From: Liquorilactobacillus oeni DSM 19972
GTDB taxonomy: Bacteria > Bacillota > Bacilli > Lactobacillales > Lactobacillaceae
Assembly: GCF_001436275.1 (NCBI RefSeq)
Contig: NZ_AZEH01000039.1
Coordinates: forward strand, 301,336 to 365,335
Length of the DNA stretch: 64,000 nt
Reading direction: 5' to 3'
Shown: piece by piece, positions 8,570 through 17,606 of the stretch
Layout of the letters: each line of letters opens with the position of its first letter
How positions within the stretch are numbered: the first letter of the stretch is position 1
The notes under the pieces: generated by a model
Database searches by the model: none
The model's input: only the letters and a program-made list of their open reading frames with translations
Told to the model about the DNA's origin: nothing
Made by a program: the position numbers and the translations under genes

Positions 8570-9502
8570 TTAAACATAAGGAATTAAAAAGAACACAATT
8601 GGAATTGTTGCCAAGCTTAGTATTGTGGAGATGCCCATCAACGCAATAGCAGGCGAAACGTCATCGTCATTTTGCAAGGTGAATAAGACTACGATACCCG
8701 CAACTGGACATGACATCATGATAACTGTAGTTTCAAGAGCTATTCCAGAAATACCCAGAAATTTAAGAATTATTATTGCCAAAACTGGGAATAGTAAGTT
8801 TCTTAAAAAAATAGTCAACCATAGATAAAAACCCTTTATTTCTTTGCGTAACTTAATGTTCCCCAAACTGTTACCGATTACTATCATAGAAAGGGGCGTA
8901 TTAATGGTACCAACGTACTTAACAGTTTGACTAACAGTGTTTGGCAAAGAAATAGAAAAAATAAATAAAAATAATCCAAGGATTATTGAAATAATATTGG
9001 GATTTAAAAGCGCTATTCTTAATTTAACTATTTTTTTTACAGAAACCTGGTCTTTATTAAATAAGGATAGGCCATATGTCCAATTAAAAATATTAAATCC
9101 AGCCAATGAAACAACTGCAAAGAATACCCCAGTTTTTCCAAAAAGTGAACTAGCCAGCGGAATCCCCATAAAACCAGCATTAGAAAAAATACAGCCATAC
9201 TTAAGAATTCTTCGCAGATTAGCATCTCTGACCATTTTGAAAAAAACAGCAGCAAGAATTATTTCCAGCAGATAAATGGCTAAAATTCCCAGTCCGGCAA
9301 GTAAAAGCTGCCGAATTCGGTCATTAGAATATGGTTGTTCAAAAGCATTTATGATGAGGCAAGGAGAAACAATATTAAGTAAAATATTAGTAAGATCATT
9401 TGATGTTTGCGGATGCATAAAACCAACCTTATTGATTAAAACCCCAAGCAGCATTAGCAAAAAGATAATAATAATTTGATTATTTAGCAAAGAAACATTC
9501 AT
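8570..9502 (-). CDS. AEC-family (auxin efflux carrier-like) transporter
   Basis: A 310-aa membrane protein with about ten hydrophobic segments and the family's repeated halves; CIFSNAGFMGIPLASSLFG and MSCPVAGIVVLF are the characteristic mid-membrane broken helices. Bacterial members export malate, malonate or other carboxylates; the substrate here is unknown. The ATG at 9502 is preferred because the only Shine-Dalgarno sequence (GTGGAG) overlaps the upstream in-frame GTG at 9517. It lies directly downstream of the toxin remnant, with no operon partner. Confidence 0.88.
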   Translation of the reverse strand: MNVSLLNNQIIIIFLLMLLGVLINKVGFMHPQTSNDLTNILLNIVSPCLIINAFEQPYSNDRIRQLLLAGLGILAIYLLEIILAAVFFKMVRDANLRRILKYGCIFSNAGFMGIPLASSLFGKTGVFFAVVSLAGFNIFNWTYGLSLFNKDQVSVKKIVKLRIALLNPNIISIILGLFLFIFSISLPNTVSQTVKYVGTINTPLSMIVIGNSLGNIKLRKEIKGFYLWLTIFLRNLLFPVLAIIILKFLGISGIALETTVIMMSCPVAGIVVLFTLQNDDDVSPAIALMGISTILSLATIPIVFFLIPYV

Positions 9503-10203
9503 AGCGGCAAACTCCACTTTCCAAAATTAAAATGAATATTATTAACGTTTCACGGATACAATTAAATCCAACAGACTTAGCTGTTTATTTTTTTCAACGG
9601 AGATTAATTTTTCCGCATGATTAAGCAGATTATTATTTTAACATGTTTGAATTTTACAAAAGCTGAACCTGCATGCATTGTTATAATAAACTGGATTTTT
9701 CGCAGTATAACTGCTTTCATAAGTTTATCATAACACCCCAGCTATTTTTTGAATTATTCTTTGTAGCGGAATACTCGTAAGCTGACCTTTGACACTTTTT
9801 ATCAGATCTTTATTCTGCTTTTTCTGTATCACAATGTTTGCTATAATTGTTTAGCTTCAAAAAATAAGTTACCAAAGCTGGTAATTTTCTTGAAATAAAA
9901 ACATACCTCCTATTTTAGTTGGAAGGTATGTTTTATGACTAAATTTTACTCAATTTGTCTCAAAGAGTTATTTAGATCTTCACGTCTGTATAATTGTTGA
10001 TTACAGCGACAACTATCAGTACAGATATAATTTCCTTTTTAGTGCCCCTGCTTTAACTTCTTTGGCTGCATATTCCTTAATGGCACCAGTAATATATTTT
10101 TCATAATTTTAAAATCCATTTTTTTAAGGTTCATTTATTTTTATCCCGACATATATAAATTCCAGTAAATAAAGTTGCTGCTCCTTAGCATTTCCTAAGT
10201 AAA
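9503..10203. other. 700-bp intergenic region with an orphan terminator
   Basis: No intact gene is visible. A strong hairpin lies at 9896-9935. Short open stretches on the minus strand (a ~38-codon frame at about 9740-9850 and a ~30-codon frame at 10030-10110 reading KYITGAIKEYAAKEVKAG) look like eroded ends of lost genes. I cannot name their families. Confidence 0.5.
9896..9935. terminator. intrinsic terminator hairpin
   Basis: AAAACATACCTCC pairs with GGAAGGTATGTTTT around a 10-nt loop, with A and T tracts on either side. It is not close to the stop of any intact gene, suggesting the gene it served has been lost. Confidence 0.6.
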
Positions 10204-11367
10204 CTAATTATTGCTGCTTAACCTTTTTAACGACCAGCGCAACAGCAACGGCGCCAGCATTGTTGCGATTACAATCACAAAAATGATATCTACGTATAAG
10301 TCTTTATCAAGCAGATGTGCATTGAAACCAATCTGCGCTGTTATCAAGGCCATTTCTCCTCGTGCAATCATACCTGTACCAACCACGCGAGCGCTGTTTC
10401 TGTTAAATCCGGCTAATAGTGACCCTACCTCACCACCAAACCATTTAGTTATAACTGCGAGAGTTGTCATAATGATGATAAACGGTAATGAAGTCAAAAA
10501 GTTATTAAATGAAACACTTAAGCCAATACTAACAAAGAAAACAGGAACAAAAAGAGCATTGCTGATTGGTTCAATATTAGCGTCAACAATTTTCTTAGTT
10601 GGGGTTCGTCCAACTGCAATTCCCGCAAAAAAAGCCCCAATTGCACCGGATAAACCAACTAATTCAGCCAGATACGCCATTGATAAGCAAATAACCATTG
10701 CTGAGATAGTTCTGCTGGTTGGAACTAATAGTTTATTACTTAAATACATCATACCGGGTGCAATCCAGCGAACCAAAAGAAAAACTCCTGCAAAAAAGAG
10801 ACTCTGGAAGAAGAGTTGAGCTAAAACATTATTTGAGCTTCCATGTGTCTCACCGTTACTGCCAATAAGTGCAATCATCAAGCTTAAGAGCAGAACACCC
10901 AAAATATCATCGGCAACTGCTGCCCCAAGAACTGTTGCTCCTTCTTTACTATCTAATGCTTTAAATTCACGTAATACTACTACAGAGATGCTGACTGAGG
11001 TTGCTGAAAAGACAACACCGATAAATAAAGCTTCTTGAAAATGATATCCAAATAACAGGCTGATTGTTCCCATGATAATCACAGGTAATAATACACCGGA
11101 TAAAGCAACTGACAAAGCAGGTTTAAGGTATTTTTTCAATTGCTGTGTATCACTTTCAATACCTGCCATAAACATTAATAAAATCACGCCAATTTCAGCA
11201 AACTGGTCTATTAAGTCCGTTGAATGAATTAAATTAAAGACCCCAGGACCAATCAAAATTCCAATTAGTAGCTGACCCAAGACTGCGGGAATCCCAGCTC
11301 TTGCACTTAGGTGTCCAGCAAGAGTTGTAGATAACAAGATGATAACTAATGAACCGATAAAAGACAT
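10204..11367 (-). CDS. CPA2-family cation:proton antiporter (NapA/KefB-like membrane domain)
   Basis: A 387-aa, roughly 12-13-segment protein. Diagnostic pieces are ARAGIPAVLGQLLIGILIGPG near the N-terminus, the ion-binding segment VLGAAVADDILGVLLLS with two adjacent aspartates (unwound helix 5 of CPA2 antiporters), and SGAIGAFFAGIAVGRT. There is no C-terminal Rossmann (TrkA-N) domain, so it resembles NapA-type Na+/H+ antiporters rather than KefC. The start at 11367 is set by GGAG 9 nt upstream; the 17 extra upstream codons lack a site. Confidence 0.88.
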   Translation of the reverse strand: MSFIGSLVIILLSTTLAGHLSARAGIPAVLGQLLIGILIGPGVFNLIHSTDLIDQFAEIGVILLMFMAGIESDTQQLKKYLKPALSVALSGVLLPVIIMGTISLLFGYHFQEALFIGVVFSATSVSISVVVLREFKALDSKEGATVLGAAVADDILGVLLLSLMIALIGSNGETHGSSNNVLAQLFFQSLFFAGVFLLVRWIAPGMMYLSNKLLVPTSRTISAMVICLSMAYLAELVGLSGAIGAFFAGIAVGRTPTKKIVDANIEPISNALFVPVFFVSIGLSVSFNNFLTSLPFIIIMTTLAVITKWFGGEVGSLLAGFNRNSARVVGTGMIARGEMALITAQIGFNAHLLDKDLYVDIIFVIVIATMLAPLLLRWSLKRLSSNN

Positions 11368-11560
11368 TAAAAAACACTCCGTTCGAGAAATTGAGATGGC
11401 AGAATAAGTAAATAGCAACTACCAATAAGTTTATCATTTTAACTATGTGAGCACTACCTAAAGCATTGCAAAAGACAACAAGTATACGCTGCTATCGCTC
11501 AGCTCTCTTTAGTCAGTCTACTCTGGCTACTCAAACGTATTAATACGAACGTAAAAAATC

Positions 11561-11638
11561 TGACTATTAAAACACGTTAATTTGTATACTTTAGTTTAAA
11601 AAGAGGAATTAAGCCAAAATTGACTTAGTCCCTCTTTT
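11561..11638. repeat. terminator cassette of the dispersed repeat family
   Basis: Contains CTGACTATTAAAACACGTTAAT (with one interruption from the consensus used elsewhere) followed about 20 nt later by a hairpin, AAAAGAGG (11599-11606) with CCTCTTTT (11631-11638) and an inner AATTAAG/CTTAGT pair. It serves as terminator for the SDR gene at 11656, which reads leftward into it, and belongs to the family also seen at 21.8, 51.2, 57.1 and 61.8 kb. Confidence 0.7.
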
Positions 11639-11655
11639 AGTTCTTAGGTTTACGT

Positions 11656-12414
11656 TCAACGTGTAGTGTAACCGCCATTAGCAAAAATAGTTTGCCCGTT
11701 TATCCACCAGCCATCGGTAACTAAGAACTTTATGATCGGAGCAATATCCTCAATTTTAGTCAACTGGTTTCCCATAGCCTGTGATTTATGAAACGTTGTT
11801 GATTCTTTTGTTTCTTGACCATAGAAAAATGGCGTGTCCATTGGTCCGGGTGCAATAGCATTAACTGATATTTGACGATCAAGCAGTTCTTTAGAAGCTG
11901 CTCGAGTATAGTGCTCAACAGGAGCTTTATTTCCAGCATATGTGGAATAATAGCCGGTATATGCAGCTAACAACGAGGTAGCCATTGTAATGATATGCCC
12001 ATTGTTATTCAAATGTTTAGCAGCTTGTTTGATAAAAAAGTAGGCAACTTTATTATTGATAGTGTCCATTGAATCAAATTCCTGTTCCGTTGTTTCAACT
12101 ATCGGCTTTTTAAGAACTTTACCAATCGTATTGATTGCAATGTCAACTTTGCCAAACTTATCTACTGCAAGTTTGAAAAGTTGCGCAATTTGTTTTTCTT
12201 CTGACAGATCGCTTTGAAAAAGAGCTACTTCTGCACCAGCATTTTCTAACTCTGTTTTTAAATGCTCTGCTGTTTTAGAATCCTTGGCTTGATGATAATG
12301 TAAGACAAGTTTTACCGATTCTTTTGCAAAGGTTCTGGCAGTCAGAGCACCTAAATTTTTTACACCGCCGGTAATTACAATAACCTTATTTTCCAAACTA
12401 TTATATTTAGTCAT
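11656..12414 (-). CDS. SDR-family oxidoreductase
   Basis: A 252-aa classical SDR. The cofactor motif TGGVKNLG is at residues 15-22, NTIG replaces the usual NNAG at 95-98, the catalytic serine is Ser147 and the YxxxK pair is Tyr159/Lys163, followed by APGPMDTPFF. It resembles 3-oxoacyl-ACP-reductase-like proteins, but lone copies beside a MerR regulator usually serve aldehyde or ketone stress. GGAGG precedes the ATG. It is divergent from merR and carries the MerR-type promoter at 12443-12473, so it is the probable regulated gene. Confidence 0.9.
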   Translation of the reverse strand: MTKYNSLENKVIVITGGVKNLGALTARTFAKESVKLVLHYHQAKDSKTAEHLKTELENAGAEVALFQSDLSEEKQIAQLFKLAVDKFGKVDIAINTIGKVLKKPIVETTEQEFDSMDTINNKVAYFFIKQAAKHLNNNGHIITMATSLLAAYTGYYSTYAGNKAPVEHYTRAASKELLDRQISVNAIAPGPMDTPFFYGQETKESTTFHKSQAMGNQLTKIEDIAPIIKFLVTDGWWINGQTIFANGGYTTR

Positions 12415-12442
12415 TTTAACTCCTCCTTTTTAGATTATTTTC

Positions 12443-12473
12443 ACTTTACCCCTTTGAGTCGACTGTAAGGCAA
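12443..12473 (-). promoter_or_regulatory. MerR-type promoter with 19-bp spacer and 20-bp dyad operator
   Basis: Reading leftward: -35 TTGCCT (12473-12468), 19-bp spacer, -10 TAAAGT (12448-12443). Within it is the dyad CCTT-AC-AGTCGACT-CA-AAGG (12451-12470), symmetric at 16 of 20 positions. Overlong 19-bp spacers with a central dyad are the hallmark of promoters that MerR-family activators untwist. The merR gene lies 124 bp to the right. Confidence 0.85.
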
Positions 12474-12596
12474 AGATTCAGCTTCGAAAAAGCATAATCT
12501 TTTTATTTGAGTTAGAGCTGACTATAATTTTTAATATGGACTGAGGTACCATTATGAATTCCATATCAGTACTTAACTAGAAAGGAAGATTTTTAA

Positions 12597-12980
12597 ATGC
12601 CTGCAGCAAGGAAAACACCTGGATACAGAATTGGTCAAGTTTCTGAACTTAAGTCTATTAGTCCTTATACACTGAGGTACTACGATAACCAGAAATTATT
12701 ACCGAAAGTATTCAGGGATAAAAATGGAGCTCGCCGTTTCACAGAAGAAGACTTGCAGTGGCTTGATATGATCAAGTGTTTAAAAAATACAAATATGCCT
12801 TTAGAAGAAATTAAACTTTTCGTCGATTCAACGTATGAGGGCAAAAATACATTAAACAATCGAATCAAATTGCTTCAGGGACAGGAAAAGCAGATTAAAA
12901 AAAATATAGCACAGCAGCAGCTATATTTAGAAAAGGTACGCCTTAAAATAAAAACTTTGAAGAAACAAAAAGAAAACTAG
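12597..12980 (+). CDS. MerR-family transcriptional regulator
   Basis: A 127-aa protein. The winged helix-turn-helix spans about residues 10-80 (YRIGQVSELKSISPYTLRYYD, then RDKNGARRFTEEDL and MPLEEIKLF), followed by a C-terminal dimerisation coiled coil (about 90-127) rich in Lys, Gln and Glu. There are no metal-binding cysteines, so it fits the small-molecule/aldehyde (AdhR/YhdM-like) branch. It most likely controls the divergent SDR gene through the dyad at 12451-12470. Confidence 0.9.
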   Translation: MPAARKTPGYRIGQVSELKSISPYTLRYYDNQKLLPKVFRDKNGARRFTEEDLQWLDMIKCLKNTNMPLEEIKLFVDSTYEGKNTLNNRIKLLQGQEKQIKKNIAQQQLYLEKVRLKIKTLKKQKEN

Positions 12981-13030
12981 CAGAAAGCAATCACACTGGA
13001 CAAAAACTCAGTTTAATTTTTCTGCTGTTT
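12979..13030 (+). terminator. intrinsic terminator after merR
   Basis: AGCAGAAA (12979-12986, overlapping the stop) pairs with TTTCTGCT (13019-13026), followed by TTTTTATTT. The loop is long (~32 nt). Confidence 0.6.
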
Positions 13031-13211
13031 TTATTTGTATACAAGATTCAAAAAAATGAGCGTTTATATTTATATTTTTGCAGACCATTTAAAATAAATA
13101 CACAAAATAACCAAATTTTGTGAGAAAACTTCACAGTTTTTTCTAAAAAGCAGAGTAAGTTTATTAGTAATAAAAATGCTATATTATCCCTTTTAAGATG
13201 GAGAAAATTTT

Positions 13212-14111
13212 ATGAAGAAGTTTGCCTTTTTTTCAACACTAACACTAATACTTATTTTATACGCAGGTACAATTGCGAAGTCTTCTTCCCAAAGCGGTTC
13301 TAAAAATAAGGTTCAACGTTCATCCGTATCCTCTGAACATAAAAAACAAAATAAAATAAAAAACAAATTGCAAGTTTATTTGAATTCAGTGACCGCAGAC
13401 GGAACTGCCAGTGTAAGTTTTTATAATTTGTCCCCTGTTTCTGGAAGCAAAGCTGCTGCGGAAAAAGACGCGGCAACTTATACCGAAGGCAACTTGGCGG
13501 TTTCTGCAAATGCAAATTCGGTTCAAACGTCAGCAAGTACATATAAACTTTTCATTACAGCTTATTTGATGGAACAGAAAAAGAAGGGTAATTTTTCTTG
13601 GACTGAAGATAATACCTCTGGTTTTAAAAGTATGATTATCTATAGTGAAAACGATTATGCTGAAGAACAGCTTGCGGCTATCGGCAGCGCTAAAATAAAT
13701 AAGTTTATTGCCAATGAAAACTGGTATTCACCTGTTTTCTCAGAGAATACTGCTGCACAGACAACCGCTTTGAGCCTTACAAATTTATTATTGCAACTGC
13801 ACCATGGGACCGGACCATTTAGTAACAGTGATGATCGGAAATTTATTTTGAATTTGATGGGTTCGCAAGTCTACCGTACTGGTATTCCTACTGGAGCTGC
13901 ACAAGCTGCTGCGGGCACAACTGTGCAAGATAAAGTCGGCTTTTTAAATGATGTCAATAATGATGCCGGTATTGTAACTTTACCAAATGGACAAAGGTAT
14001 GTTCTCGTTATAATGACACATGGCCATAATCAAAGCGGTTTTAGCGGCTTCTCAAGAATAGCTGCAATTACAAAAAAAATTCAATCAATTGTTTACGGGG
14101 GTTCAAATTAA
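13212..14111 (+). CDS. secreted class-A-beta-lactamase-like serine hydrolase
   Basis: A 299-aa protein with an N-terminal signal peptide or anchor (about residues 3-22) and a basic, Ser-rich linker to about residue 50. The penicillin-recognising fold motifs are visible: SxxK as Ser109-Thr-Tyr-Lys112, SxN as Ser145-Glu-Asn147, and Lys241-Val-Gly in place of KTG. Such proteins in lactobacilli act outside the cell on the wall or as uncharacterised serine hydrolases; true beta-lactam hydrolysis cannot be claimed. I see no Glu166-type omega-loop motif with confidence. It is flanked by unrelated genes. Confidence 0.8.
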   Translation: MKKFAFFSTLTLILILYAGTIAKSSSQSGSKNKVQRSSVSSEHKKQNKIKNKLQVYLNSVTADGTASVSFYNLSPVSGSKAAAEKDAATYTEGNLAVSANANSVQTSASTYKLFITAYLMEQKKKGNFSWTEDNTSGFKSMIIYSENDYAEEQLAAIGSAKINKFIANENWYSPVFSENTAAQTTALSLTNLLLQLHHGTGPFSNSDDRKFILNLMGSQVYRTGIPTGAAQAAAGTTVQDKVGFLNDVNNDAGIVTLPNGQRYVLVIMTHGHNQSGFSGFSRIAAITKKIQSIVYGGSN

Positions 14112-14183
14112 CAAGTTAGCACAGGAAACTTTACTGAAGATTAAAAACCTATTTTTAAATAGTAATATGCTCATTAACAGATC

Positions 14184-14819
14184 TCAATATCCAGCCTGTT
14201 GCTCACACTTTTTTTCTTTTAGATAATTAGCTTTTTCATTTTGCCAAAACTCTTCATCCCTACTATCTATTTTTCGTATTGGATGTGCGGGTACTCCTAC
14301 AGCAACCACATTACTTGGGATATCTTTAGTAACAACCGAACCAGCTCCGATTACTACATTACTGCCGATTGTAACACCCGGACAAATAGTCACACCACCG
14401 CCAAGCCATACATTATTCCCGATAGTAATCGGATGGCCATACTCTAAGGATTCGTTCCTGATGGCTGCAACAATTGGATGACCAGCTGTATACAATCCTA
14501 CACGCGGACCTAACAATACGTTATCTCCGATAGTTATCGGTGCTATATCTAAAAAAATACTGTCATAATTTGCATAAAATCTCTTACCTAGATGAATATT
14601 TTCACCATAATCCATTCTTGTGGGAATTTCAATATGAGCGTCTGCACTGGGACAATCCAGCATCTTCTTAAGCAGCGTTTTTCTTTCGGAATTTTCTTCA
14701 GGCAATGTCTGATTATATTTGTAGACATTGTGTTTCATGTTCAGCCGCATTCTCACTAATTCTTCGTCACTTGAATTATAAAGCTTACCTGCAATCATCA
14801 TTTTCTTTTCTGAAGTCAT
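14184..14819 (-). CDS. sugar O-acetyltransferase (maltose/galactoside type)
   Basis: A 211-aa hexapeptide acyltransferase of the LacA/Maa family. The N-terminal helical 'mac' domain covers about residues 6-60 (KMMIAGKLYNSSDEELV). The left-handed beta-helix follows, with the catalytic His114 (YTAGHPI) and repeats such as ITIGNNVWLGGGVTICPGVTIG, then GSVVTKDIPSNVVAVGVPAHPIRKI. It transfers acetyl from acetyl-CoA to a sugar hydroxyl in the cytoplasm. It lies 22 nt after the quinone oxidoreductase gene on the same strand, so they are likely cotranscribed. Confidence 0.93.
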   Translation of the reverse strand: MTSEKKMMIAGKLYNSSDEELVRMRLNMKHNVYKYNQTLPEENSERKTLLKKMLDCPSADAHIEIPTRMDYGENIHLGKRFYANYDSIFLDIAPITIGDNVLLGPRVGLYTAGHPIVAAIRNESLEYGHPITIGNNVWLGGGVTICPGVTIGSNVVIGAGSVVTKDIPSNVVAVGVPAHPIRKIDSRDEEFWQNEKANYLKEKKCEQQAGY

Positions 14820-14841
14820 TAAGAGTCCTCCGTCTTCAATG

Positions 14842-15798
14842 TTATCTGTTATCCGTCGTCATCAAAACTTTTCCATTACTTTGGCCGGATTCAAGAAATT
14901 CATATGCTTCTTTACCTCTAGACAAAGGAAATAACTTGGGTGGATTAATAATAATCTTTTTAGTAATGAAATAACTGACCAGCCTGTTGAACCTTAACTG
15001 ACGTTCTTTTTGGCTGGTCAAATAATCCCAAAGGTCTCCTGTTAGAATACTTTTTGATTCTTCCAGCAATTTTACCATATCAACTTTGGTCGGATTACCG
15101 CCTGCCATCCCAAAAAAGACTACTTTCCCTCTATGTTTAATAAGAGAGAGACTTTGCTCCAAAGTCTTACCGACGCCGTCAAAAACAGTATCAAAACTAT
15201 CTTTAACTTGGTTTTCCCATTCGGTGGAACGCAAGTAGGCCTTAGTTGCACCCTGTTTTATAGCTAAAGCTTGTTTCTGTTTTGTCGAAGTCACTCCAGA
15301 AACATTGATACCATCTGCCACAAGCATTTGCAAAAGTATCTGACCGACCCCTCCGCTGATTCCTTGCACAAAGACATGTTCCTGTCTTTTATTTTTAGCC
15401 AAATCATGTGCCAAAAAGTCAGCTGTTAGACCCTGCAATCCAATTGAGGCTGCGATTTTCTCATCAATACTAGAAGGTACACGTATTATTTTTGAAACTG
15501 GAACAGAAACTAGTTCTGCGTTTGCTAACGGAACATCCACAAAAAGAACTTTATCGCCATTGCGGATATTATTACTTTTACCCGATTCAACAATTGTACC
15601 AAGTCCTTCATATCCATTTATGTAGGGCTCGTTTGGTTTAATATGATAATTGCCGCGACGTCTGTAAATATCCGCGAAGTTTAAACCGATATATTCAGTT
15701 TTTACTAGGACCTCGTTGGCCTTAAGCACTGGGTCCGGTAAGTTTCCGTATTGAAGAACCGAGTTGTCTCCAAAGCTGTTAAAATATAATGCTTTCAT
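14842..15798 (-). CDS. zinc-independent NADPH:quinone reductase/alcohol-dehydrogenase-like
   Basis: A 318-aa medium-chain reductase of the quinone oxidoreductase (QOR/Qor2) type. The N-terminal GroES-like domain has LNFADIYRRRG and EPYINGYEGLGTI; the NADPH motif GISGGVGQ is at about residues 146-153. The catalytic zinc ligands of alcohol dehydrogenases are absent, as in quinone reductases. It probably reduces quinones or enones with NADPH. It heads a two-gene operon with the acetyltransferase. Confidence 0.9.
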   Translation of the reverse strand: MKALYFNSFGDNSVLQYGNLPDPVLKANEVLVKTEYIGLNFADIYRRRGNYHIKPNEPYINGYEGLGTIVESGKSNNIRNGDKVLFVDVPLANAELVSVPVSKIIRVPSSIDEKIAASIGLQGLTADFLAHDLAKNKRQEHVFVQGISGGVGQILLQMLVADGINVSGVTSTKQKQALAIKQGATKAYLRSTEWENQVKDSFDTVFDGVGKTLEQSLSLIKHRGKVVFFGMAGGNPTKVDMVKLLEESKSILTGDLWDYLTSQKERQLRFNRLVSYFITKKIIINPPKLFPLSRGKEAYEFLESGQSNGKVLMTTDNR

Positions 15799-15984
15799 AA
15801 TTGTCTGCCTTCTTCCAGCAAAATCTTAGTTTAAACTTTTCAAATTTTCAATAATTGTATTCATGTATAAACAATGTAGCATAAAAATAAAGTATTATTT
15901 CAGACGTGCTGTGTCTTAAAATTTTTTCAGAAATATCAGAAAGAAAATGATATTAATGACAATCAAGAAACTTTAAAATGTCAA

Positions 15985-17367
15985 TTATTTTTTGAATGCT
16001 TCTTGCTTCTCTGTCTTATTTAAAAATAGAGTGCAGGCTAAAGCAAACAGGCTGAATGCTAAAAGAAAAATGAAATTGAACCGGCTTCCGATCACAAAGC
16101 CTCGGCCAGCGTTAATCTTTTCTTGAAGACCAATTATGGCTGCCATAATTGCGGTACCGATTGAACCGGCATACTGTTGACTCATGCTGAATAATGAGTT
16201 TTGATCATTTTTTTGCTCTTTGGTGACAGCTTTGCTGGCATCAGACATCGTATTTCCGAAACCCGTGTTGAAACCTAGACGCATGACAATGAAGAATAGG
16301 CCGATAAACATAATAGTTAGCCAATTCACAAATAAGGAAAATAACAACATACCAGCCACTACCAACAAGTTGCTAACTAATAATGGTCTGTGCGGCCCTG
16401 CATGGTCATACCACCTGCCGGCAAAAGGAGCAATAAATGCTCCTAAGATTGATCCGGGAAGAAGAACTAGTCCAGCAGTCAAAGAATTCTCATGTAAGAC
16501 ATTTTCTGCAAAGAGCGGAATTACAAAAGACATTGAAATGTTGACCAATTGAAGAGTAAAGTAGTTAACCAACCGCAACATCAAATATTTATTTTTGAAA
16601 ATTTGCAAGTCAATTAGCGGGTTTGCTCTTCTTTGAGCGTGTCTGATAAAAAATATCAACGTAACAACCCCGCAAAGTAAAAGCAGACCCCCACGCAAGT
16701 AATTTATGCTGAGTTGTTGAACTCCGACTTCAAGTAAGATTAGGAAAAGAGACAAAAATACAAAGCCCCAAAAGTCAAATTTAGATTTCTTTAATTTATC
16801 GTCAGCTTTAAGACTGAATATTCCCAATAAAAAAGACACCAGCACTAATAATAAAGCAAAACCAAAAATTGCACGCCATGACAAATAATGATTCATAATA
16901 CCGCCATAGGTCGGTCCCAGAGCCGGTGCTAAAGAGATCAGCATTGCTGCGAACCCAGAATATGTGCCCCAATATACAAGCGGAATTTCCGAAAAAATAA
17001 TAGAAAACATCAAGGGAGTGCTGATTCCTGTACTGCTTGCCTGTAATAATCTGCCTGCTAGTAAAACCCAGAAATTTGGCGACCATAAACAAAATAAAAT
17101 GCCTGTTACAGATATTCCTATACAATACAAGAATAAAGTCCGTTTTCTAAATCTTTTGAGCAGAAAAGAAGTTGTTCCCATGGTCAATGTAACCATCAGA
17201 AGGTAGCCTGTAGTCAACCATTGAACAGTGCCTAATGATTCGTCTAAATTTTTCATCAGGGTTGGAAAGGTCACGTTCATGGAGGTTTCTACCAAGATTC
17301 CCACAAAAGTTAAAATACCTACTGCTGCAAGAGAAAAATTCGTTTTTATTCCTACTTCGTTTTTCAT
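15985..17367 (-). CDS. DHA2-family (EmrB/QacA-like) MFS multidrug exporter
   Basis: A 460-aa, 14-segment transporter. LDESLGTVQWLTTGYLLMVT is the conserved segment 1-2 region of the DHA2 family. The segment 5 motif C region reads APALGPTYGGIMNHYLSWR, the antiporter signature. It exports drugs or other toxic compounds by proton antiport. The ribosome binding site is GAGGAG. Its leader carries a strong promoter followed at once by an intrinsic terminator (17404-17489), implying attenuation control. The aldo/keto reductase gene lies upstream on the same strand. Confidence 0.92.
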   Translation of the reverse strand: MKNEVGIKTNFSLAAVGILTFVGILVETSMNVTFPTLMKNLDESLGTVQWLTTGYLLMVTLTMGTTSFLLKRFRKRTLFLYCIGISVTGILFCLWSPNFWVLLAGRLLQASSTGISTPLMFSIIFSEIPLVYWGTYSGFAAMLISLAPALGPTYGGIMNHYLSWRAIFGFALLLVLVSFLLGIFSLKADDKLKKSKFDFWGFVFLSLFLILLEVGVQQLSINYLRGGLLLLCGVVTLIFFIRHAQRRANPLIDLQIFKNKYLMLRLVNYFTLQLVNISMSFVIPLFAENVLHENSLTAGLVLLPGSILGAFIAPFAGRWYDHAGPHRPLLVSNLLVVAGMLLFSLFVNWLTIMFIGLFFIVMRLGFNTGFGNTMSDASKAVTKEQKNDQNSLFSMSQQYAGSIGTAIMAAIIGLQEKINAGRGFVIGSRFNFIFLLAFSLFALACTLFLNKTEKQEAFKK

Positions 17368-17403
17368 AAAACTCTCCTCTTCTATATAATAAAATCCATA
17401 AAA

Positions 17404-17489
17404 TAAAAAGCAGGCTCTTGCGATTTATGCTCCGCAAAGCCCGCTTCATATTTTAACAAAATTATAGTTCAACTACTGGCTCATTTCAA
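17404..17489 (-). promoter_or_regulatory. promoter plus leader terminator (putative attenuator) of the DHA2 exporter
   Basis: Reading leftward: TTGAAA (17489-17484), 17-bp spacer, TATAAT (17466-17461). Start is expected near 17454. An ATG at 17449 opens a frame beginning MKRALRSINRK. A GC-rich hairpin follows (AGCGGGCTTTGCG with CGCAAGAGCCTGCT, 17445-17409), then TTTTTATTTT, only about 40 nt before the exporter ATG. TAGTTGAA occurs twice, 17 nt apart, around the -35. Terminator placement between promoter and gene suggests regulated read-through. Alternatively the hairpin ends aldo/keto reductase transcripts. Confidence 0.75.
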
Positions 17490-17606
17490 CTAATGGCAGC
17501 TTTAATATTTTAAAAAATTTACCGTTTGAGTATGTTTTGTTGAATTCAAAAAAGGTTTTTCATTATTCTTTGCAATATCTTTTCAACGGTATCTGCAGAG
17601 TATTAT

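Noticed and set aside
10030-10110. Naming the minus-strand fragment KYITGAIKEYAAKEVKAG
   Set aside because: Too short to assign to a family; noted only as a possible gene end.
13212-14111. Calling the serine hydrolase a beta-lactamase
   Set aside because: SxxK and SxN motifs are present but KTG is KVG and the omega-loop glutamate is not evident; function not supported.
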